In this document: positions 17,218 to 20,089 of the stretch, one piece after another
Numbering within the stretch: position 1 is the stretch's first letter
How the letters are laid out: every line of letters begins with the position of its first letter
NCBI GenBank assembly: GCA_043719555.1
Contig: JAYSTR010000184.1
Coordinates: forward strand, 1 to 20,089
Origin: UBA4416 sp043719555
Lineage (GTDB): Bacteria > Bacteroidota > Bacteroidia > B-17B0 > Aurantibacillaceae
Length of the DNA stretch: 20,089 nucleotides
Reading direction: 5' to 3'
The notes under the pieces: model-generated
Databases searched by the model: none
What the model saw: only the letters and a program-made list of their open reading frames with translations
What the model was told of the DNA's origin: nothing
Program-made: the position numbers and the translations under genes

Positions 17218-17955
17218 TTTTTCTAAAAATAGACTTTTGTAGGTAGCTGATATTTCTACTTCCGAGTTATCTGTTAGGGTTGCAAAACCGCTTTTGTTAT
17301 ATGATTTTACACAATTAATATTAATGATATGTGATTTGTGAACACGCACAAAAGGATCGTCTAAAATTTCATCAAAATGTTTTAAAAAACGGCAAACCAT
17401 TTTTTTAGTTCCATTTAAAAAATAGATATCTGTAAAATTACCATTGCCTTTTAATCGGATGATGTCATGTATTTTAGCGACTTCAAATCCTTCTAATGTG
17501 GGTAAAATTATTTGTTGAGTTTCCGAAGAAGTGTTTTTATAATTTTCAACAATTATGTGGTTTCTATTCAGAAGTTCTTTGTTTTGTAATTGTTGCTGTA
17601 CTTTTGCTACCGCCATTATTAATTCCTCTATGCTTACAGGTTTTAAAAGATAATAAGCTGCACTTTGGTTTAAAGCTTTTAACGAGTATTCCGAAAAGGC
17701 AGTTACAAAAATAGTTTCAAAATAAACGTCTTTACAGCCTTCTAGTACATCAAAAGCATTACCGAATGGCATTTCCACATCTAAAAAAACTAACTGAGGT
17801 TTTAGGTCGTTTATTAAAGTAATACCTTCTTTACAATTCGTTGCTTCGCCAATAATTTCTAATTGCGGACAATATTTTATAACATACGATTTTAACGCTT
17901 CTCTTGCAGCTATTTCGTCTTCAACAATAACGCTTTTAATTTTTTGTAATTGCAT
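17206..17955 (-). CDS. LytTR-family response regulator
   Basis: This 249-residue protein has a receiver domain (about 6-125) followed by a LytTR DNA-binding domain (about 145-249). The receiver has the acidic pair E12-D13, phospho-acceptor D59 (LVFLDVEMP), switch residue T85 and conserved K105-P106. LytTR features include EVAKIHDIIRLKGNGNFTDI (154-173) and FVRVHKSHIININCV (201-215). LytTR proteins bind pairs of about 9-bp direct repeats spaced by about 12 bp. Its gene lies one base after the sensor kinase gene on the same strand, so the two form a cognate pair and one transcript. A matching direct repeat exists upstream of the kinase (19837-19866). Its stop codon is part of the terminator stem shared with the macroglobulin gene. 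Confidence 0.95.
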   Translation of the reverse strand: MQLQKIKSVIVEDEIAAREALKSYVIKYCPQLEIIGEATNCKEGITLINDLKPQLVFLDVEMPFGNAFDVLEGCKDVYFETIFVTAFSEYSLKALNQSAAYYLLKPVSIEELIMAVAKVQQQLQNKELLNRNHIIVENYKNTSSETQQIILPTLEGFEVAKIHDIIRLKGNGNFTDIYFLNGTKKMVCRFLKHFDEILDDPFVRVHKSHIININCVKSYNKSGFATLTDNSEVEISATYKSLFLEKFKG

Positions 17956-17956
17956 C

Positions 17957-19798
17957 TTAAAATTTATTTAAATAGGGAATTTTCACGATAATTAAAGTGC
18001 CTTCATTATTTGTTTTATTTTTTATTTCACAACTAATGGTTACTTTATATATATCATTTAATAAAGCAATGCGGTTATTAATGTTTGTAATACCAATTGA
18101 CTGGTGTATTTTTTGATTCTGTGTCTTTAGTTGTTTGCTTTTTTCAATCCCAATCCCATTATCATCTATCGTTAATTCTATATAAGATGATTTATTTTTT
18201 ATTTCTAATACTAATAAACCTTTTGATTCTTTATATCGTAATCCGTGCCAAATAGCATTTTCTAAGTGTGGTTGTATAATCATATTTGGCATTAATACAT
18301 TATCTGTATCGATGCTTTCGTCAACGGTAATTTTATAATCAAATTTATCGTTGAAGCGTAAAAATTCTAACTCTAAATATTTTTGTAATTGCTCTATTTC
18401 TTTTTGTAGCGGAATAAAATCTTTACTTGAATTTTCCATCATATTTCGCATAAGAGATGAATAAGCGGTTAAATATTTATTAGCTTCTATTTCTTTATTT
18501 TGAGCAATAAATTGATTAACACTGTTTAAACTATTAAAAACAAAGTGCGGATTCATTTCTCTTCGTAATGATTGAAGAGATATTTTTTTATTTTTTGTGC
18601 GAATAGCAAATGAATAATTTATAATAACAATAATTAATATAAGTAAAATGACTAGGGCTATAATCAAAAAATAATTGAAGTTGTTTTTTTTAGAGATTAA
18701 TTCGTCTTTTAATTTTTTTTCTTTTTCGAGTTGTTTTATTTTACTATCTGTTAAATCAAATATTTTTTTATCAATCAAAGTTGAGTCTGATTTAATAAGA
18801 CTTTCGAGCCTTTGCAAAAACACGTCATATAATTGTAATGTTTTAAGATCATTATGTTTTGTTTTGTAGTAGGCTATTAACTGAGTTAAACTGTTTTTGG
18901 CTTCAATGGTTTTTCCTTTTGCTAAAGATAAATTATATGCTTCTTGTAATAGCTGCAATCCTTTATCTTCTTCGTTATTTAGGATAAATAATTTAGCTAA
19001 TCCTTGGCGTTGTTTAATTTGTTCGTTAACATCATGTATGCTATCTGCTGTTTGTAAAATATTGTTTTTTATCGTAATGGCTTGCTGTATATTATTTTCT
19101 TTAGCATAAATATCAGCAATTTCATTTTTGATATTCATTGCATCAGAGTTGTTATTGGTAACATCTAAGGCATTGTTGTAGTTTTTGATGGCAGATTCTG
19201 AGTTATTTTGCTGTACATCAACCTCTGCTAATTGCTTGTAAGATTCAATAATTTCTGCATTAGCATCATTGGCGTTATTAGACTGTTGCTTGATACTATT
19301 TATTTTTTGATTAATAGATTTTGATTGCTCAGCTGGATTGTTGTTGTTTCTCAATCTACTGGCATCACTATTATTTAATATCGAATTTAAATTTTCATTA
19401 GAATTTTTTGATGCGTTATCATAACTAGAAATAGCTTCTTTTGTTTTGTTTTGAGATTCCTGAATTTTAGCTAAAACTCGAAGCGCCTCTGCTAATTGTT
19501 TTTTTATGTGCGCGTTTATGTATATTTCTATAGCCTTTTTTTGATATTCTTCAGCTTTGGTATAATCTTTTTGACTTGTTAATTCCTTTGCTAAATCTTC
19601 ATATTTATTTGCTATCACTAAATTATTGTCGCCATTTGTAATTGAAGATTCAACAGATTTTGATTTTGTTTGAAGCTTTTTTTTAGTTTTCACATCTTCT
19701 TGTGAAAACAGACTAATAGTAATTAGCATAATTACTATCAATATAAACCCTCGTTTTTCGGATTTGTTTTTACTAGGCATTAATTGGAAACGTTTCAC
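17957..19798 (-). CDS. TPR-containing sensor histidine kinase (LytS/YehU-type HisKA_7TM-less)
   Basis: This 613-residue protein has an N-terminal hydrophobic signal (about 18-31, ending ISLFSQ). A periplasmic sensor part of TPR-like helical repeats follows (about 62-345), interrupted by an Asn/Ser-rich linker (132-182). A membrane helix (375-397) leads to a cytoplasmic His_kinase/HATPase pair. The phospho-acceptor is H418 in LRREMNPHFVFNSLNSV. The N-box is NMIIQPHLENAIWHGL (N514), and the G-boxes are DDNGIGIEKS (546-554) and SIGITNINNRI (567-577). It should phosphorylate the LytTR regulator encoded one base downstream. Its signal is unknown; TPR sensors often read protein-protein contacts. 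The longest frame starts at GTG 19798, but an in-frame ATG at 19780 gives a 607-residue protein with the same signal peptide and may be the true start. Confidence 0.93.
   Translation of the reverse strand: MKRFQLMPSKNKSEKRGFILIVIMLITISLFSQEDVKTKKKLQTKSKSVESSITNGDNNLVIANKYEDLAKELTSQKDYTKAEEYQKKAIEIYINAHIKKQLAEALRVLAKIQESQNKTKEAISSYDNASKNSNENLNSILNNSDASRLRNNNNPAEQSKSINQKINSIKQQSNNANDANAEIIESYKQLAEVDVQQNNSESAIKNYNNALDVTNNNSDAMNIKNEIADIYAKENNIQQAITIKNNILQTADSIHDVNEQIKQRQGLAKLFILNNEEDKGLQLLQEAYNLSLAKGKTIEAKNSLTQLIAYYKTKHNDLKTLQLYDVFLQRLESLIKSDSTLIDKKIFDLTDSKIKQLEKEKKLKDELISKKNNFNYFLIIALVILLILIIVIINYSFAIRTKNKKISLQSLRREMNPHFVFNSLNSVNQFIAQNKEIEANKYLTAYSSLMRNMMENSSKDFIPLQKEIEQLQKYLELEFLRFNDKFDYKITVDESIDTDNVLMPNMIIQPHLENAIWHGLRYKESKGLLVLEIKNKSSYIELTIDDNGIGIEKSKQLKTQNQKIHQSIGITNINNRIALLNDIYKVTISCEIKNKTNNEGTLIIVKIPYLNKF
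19787..19796. promoter_or_regulatory. 10-bp palindrome at the kinase gene start
   Basis: GAAACGTTTC is a perfect palindrome overlapping the GTG start option of the kinase gene. If the ATG at 19780 is the real start, it falls in the leader, where a repressor could act. It is short, so chance is a real possibility. Confidence 0.25.
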
Positions 19799-19836
19799 AA
19801 TACAAAATAACTCAAAATTTCGGGTTAATAAAACTC

Positions 19837-19866
19837 ATTTCACCAAGTCAAAAAATGATTTCACCA
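19837..19866. promoter_or_regulatory. Candidate LytTR binding site (9-bp direct repeats, 12-bp spacer)
   Basis: ATTTCACCA occurs at 19837-19845 and again at 19858-19866, separated by exactly 12 bases (period 21, two helical turns). LytTR-domain regulators are known to bind two direct repeats of this size and spacing. The site is 9 bases upstream of the predicted -33 element of the SIMPL gene and 38 bases upstream of the kinase gene's GTG start, so it may control both divergent units. Confidence 0.55.
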
Positions 19867-19875
19867 TTTATGGAA

Positions 19876-19904
19876 TTTGTGCGTTGAGTTACTCTTTAGA
19901 TTTG
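19876..19904 (+). promoter_or_regulatory. Bacteroidota-type promoter of the SIMPL gene
   Basis: TTTG (19876-19879), a 17-nt spacer and TAGATTTG (19897-19904) match the -33 TTTG / -7 TAnnTTTG consensus fully. The ATG lies 22 bases after the -7 box, giving a short leader. Confidence 0.75.
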
Positions 19905-19926
19905 TATACACTTAACACTTTAAATC

Positions 19927-20089
19927 ATGAAAAATATTATTTCAAAATTAAAAATAGGATGTATTACACTGGCATTAGCGGTAACTCAAACATCTTATAG
20001 TCAAGATTTTTTGACAAACAAAAAAACAATATCCGTTACAGGCAGCGCCGAGATGAGCATAGATCCTGATGAAGTAGAACTTTCTATTT
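19927..20089 (+). CDS. SIMPL (DUF541) domain protein, 3' end missing
   Basis: Only the first 54 codons are in the window. An ATG at 19927 opens MKNIISKLKIGCITLALAV, a signal peptide with a likely cleavage site near TSYSQD. The mature start contains ISVTGSAEMSIDPDEVELSI, the characteristic first strand of SIMPL/DUF541 proteins (E. coli YggE, Brucella BP26). These are periplasmic or envelope proteins associated with oxidative-stress tolerance, and BP26 forms channel-like multimers; the exact function is unclear. A full-consensus promoter and a candidate LytTR site lie directly upstream. That position suggests control by the divergent two-component system. Confidence 0.85.
   Translation, partial: MKNIISKLKIGCITLALAVTQTSYSQDFLTNKKTISVTGSAEMSIDPDEVELSI

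Noticed and set aside
19764..20000. 78-codon plus-strand ORF across the kinase start and the SIMPL promoter
   Set aside because: It runs through the promoter, LytTR-type repeats and SIMPL start in another frame and shows no protein features.

Overview
The window is AT-rich, gene-dense DNA, almost certainly from the Bacteroidota. I base this on three things. Most genes lack a clear Shine-Dalgarno sequence. The start of the last gene is preceded by a good Bacteroidota-type promoter (TTTG, 17 nt, TAGATTTG). The protein families also fit: a giant alpha-2-macroglobulin with the Bacteroidota architecture, a TPR histidine kinase with a LytTR regulator, and CreD. I cannot name a genus. No tRNA, rRNA, CRISPR array or transposase is visible, and no gene-free stretch exceeds 300 bases.

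Left part (1-1648): the 3' end of a fumarylacetoacetate hydrolase-family gene (+) meets a lipoprotein di-heme cytochrome c peroxidase (-) tail to tail with a 2-base gap.

PHA island (1619-5682): two divergent transcription units encode polyhydroxyalkanoate synthesis. On the minus strand, phaE then phaC encode a class III (two-subunit) PHA synthase. On the plus strand, phaJ (R-specific enoyl-CoA hydratase) and phaB (acetoacetyl-CoA reductase) encode the two enzymes that supply (R)-3-hydroxyacyl-CoA. No thiolase (phaA) is in the window. The divergent region holds a perfect 14-bp palindrome overlapping a predicted phaE -7 box, and a terminator-like hairpin lies between phaE and phaC.

Middle (5780-10906): creD (+) and clpB (-) converge on a strong inverted-repeat terminator and a short REP-like sequence. 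A YdcF/ElyC-type DUF218 membrane protein (+) diverges from clpB, with repeated ATTCGT units in the gap.

Right part (10975-20089): a 2067-residue thioester-containing alpha-2-macroglobulin (+) converges on a LytTR response regulator (-). A TPR sensor histidine kinase (-) lies one base upstream of the regulator. Diverging from the kinase is the 5' end of a SIMPL (DUF541) gene (+), cut by the window edge. The kinase/SIMPL gap carries two perfect 9-bp direct repeats separated by exactly 12 bp, the geometry known for LytTR binding sites, directly upstream of the SIMPL promoter.

Most genes look like ordinary chromosomal Bacteroidota content. The most testable new points are the PHA regulatory layout and the predicted LytTR site.
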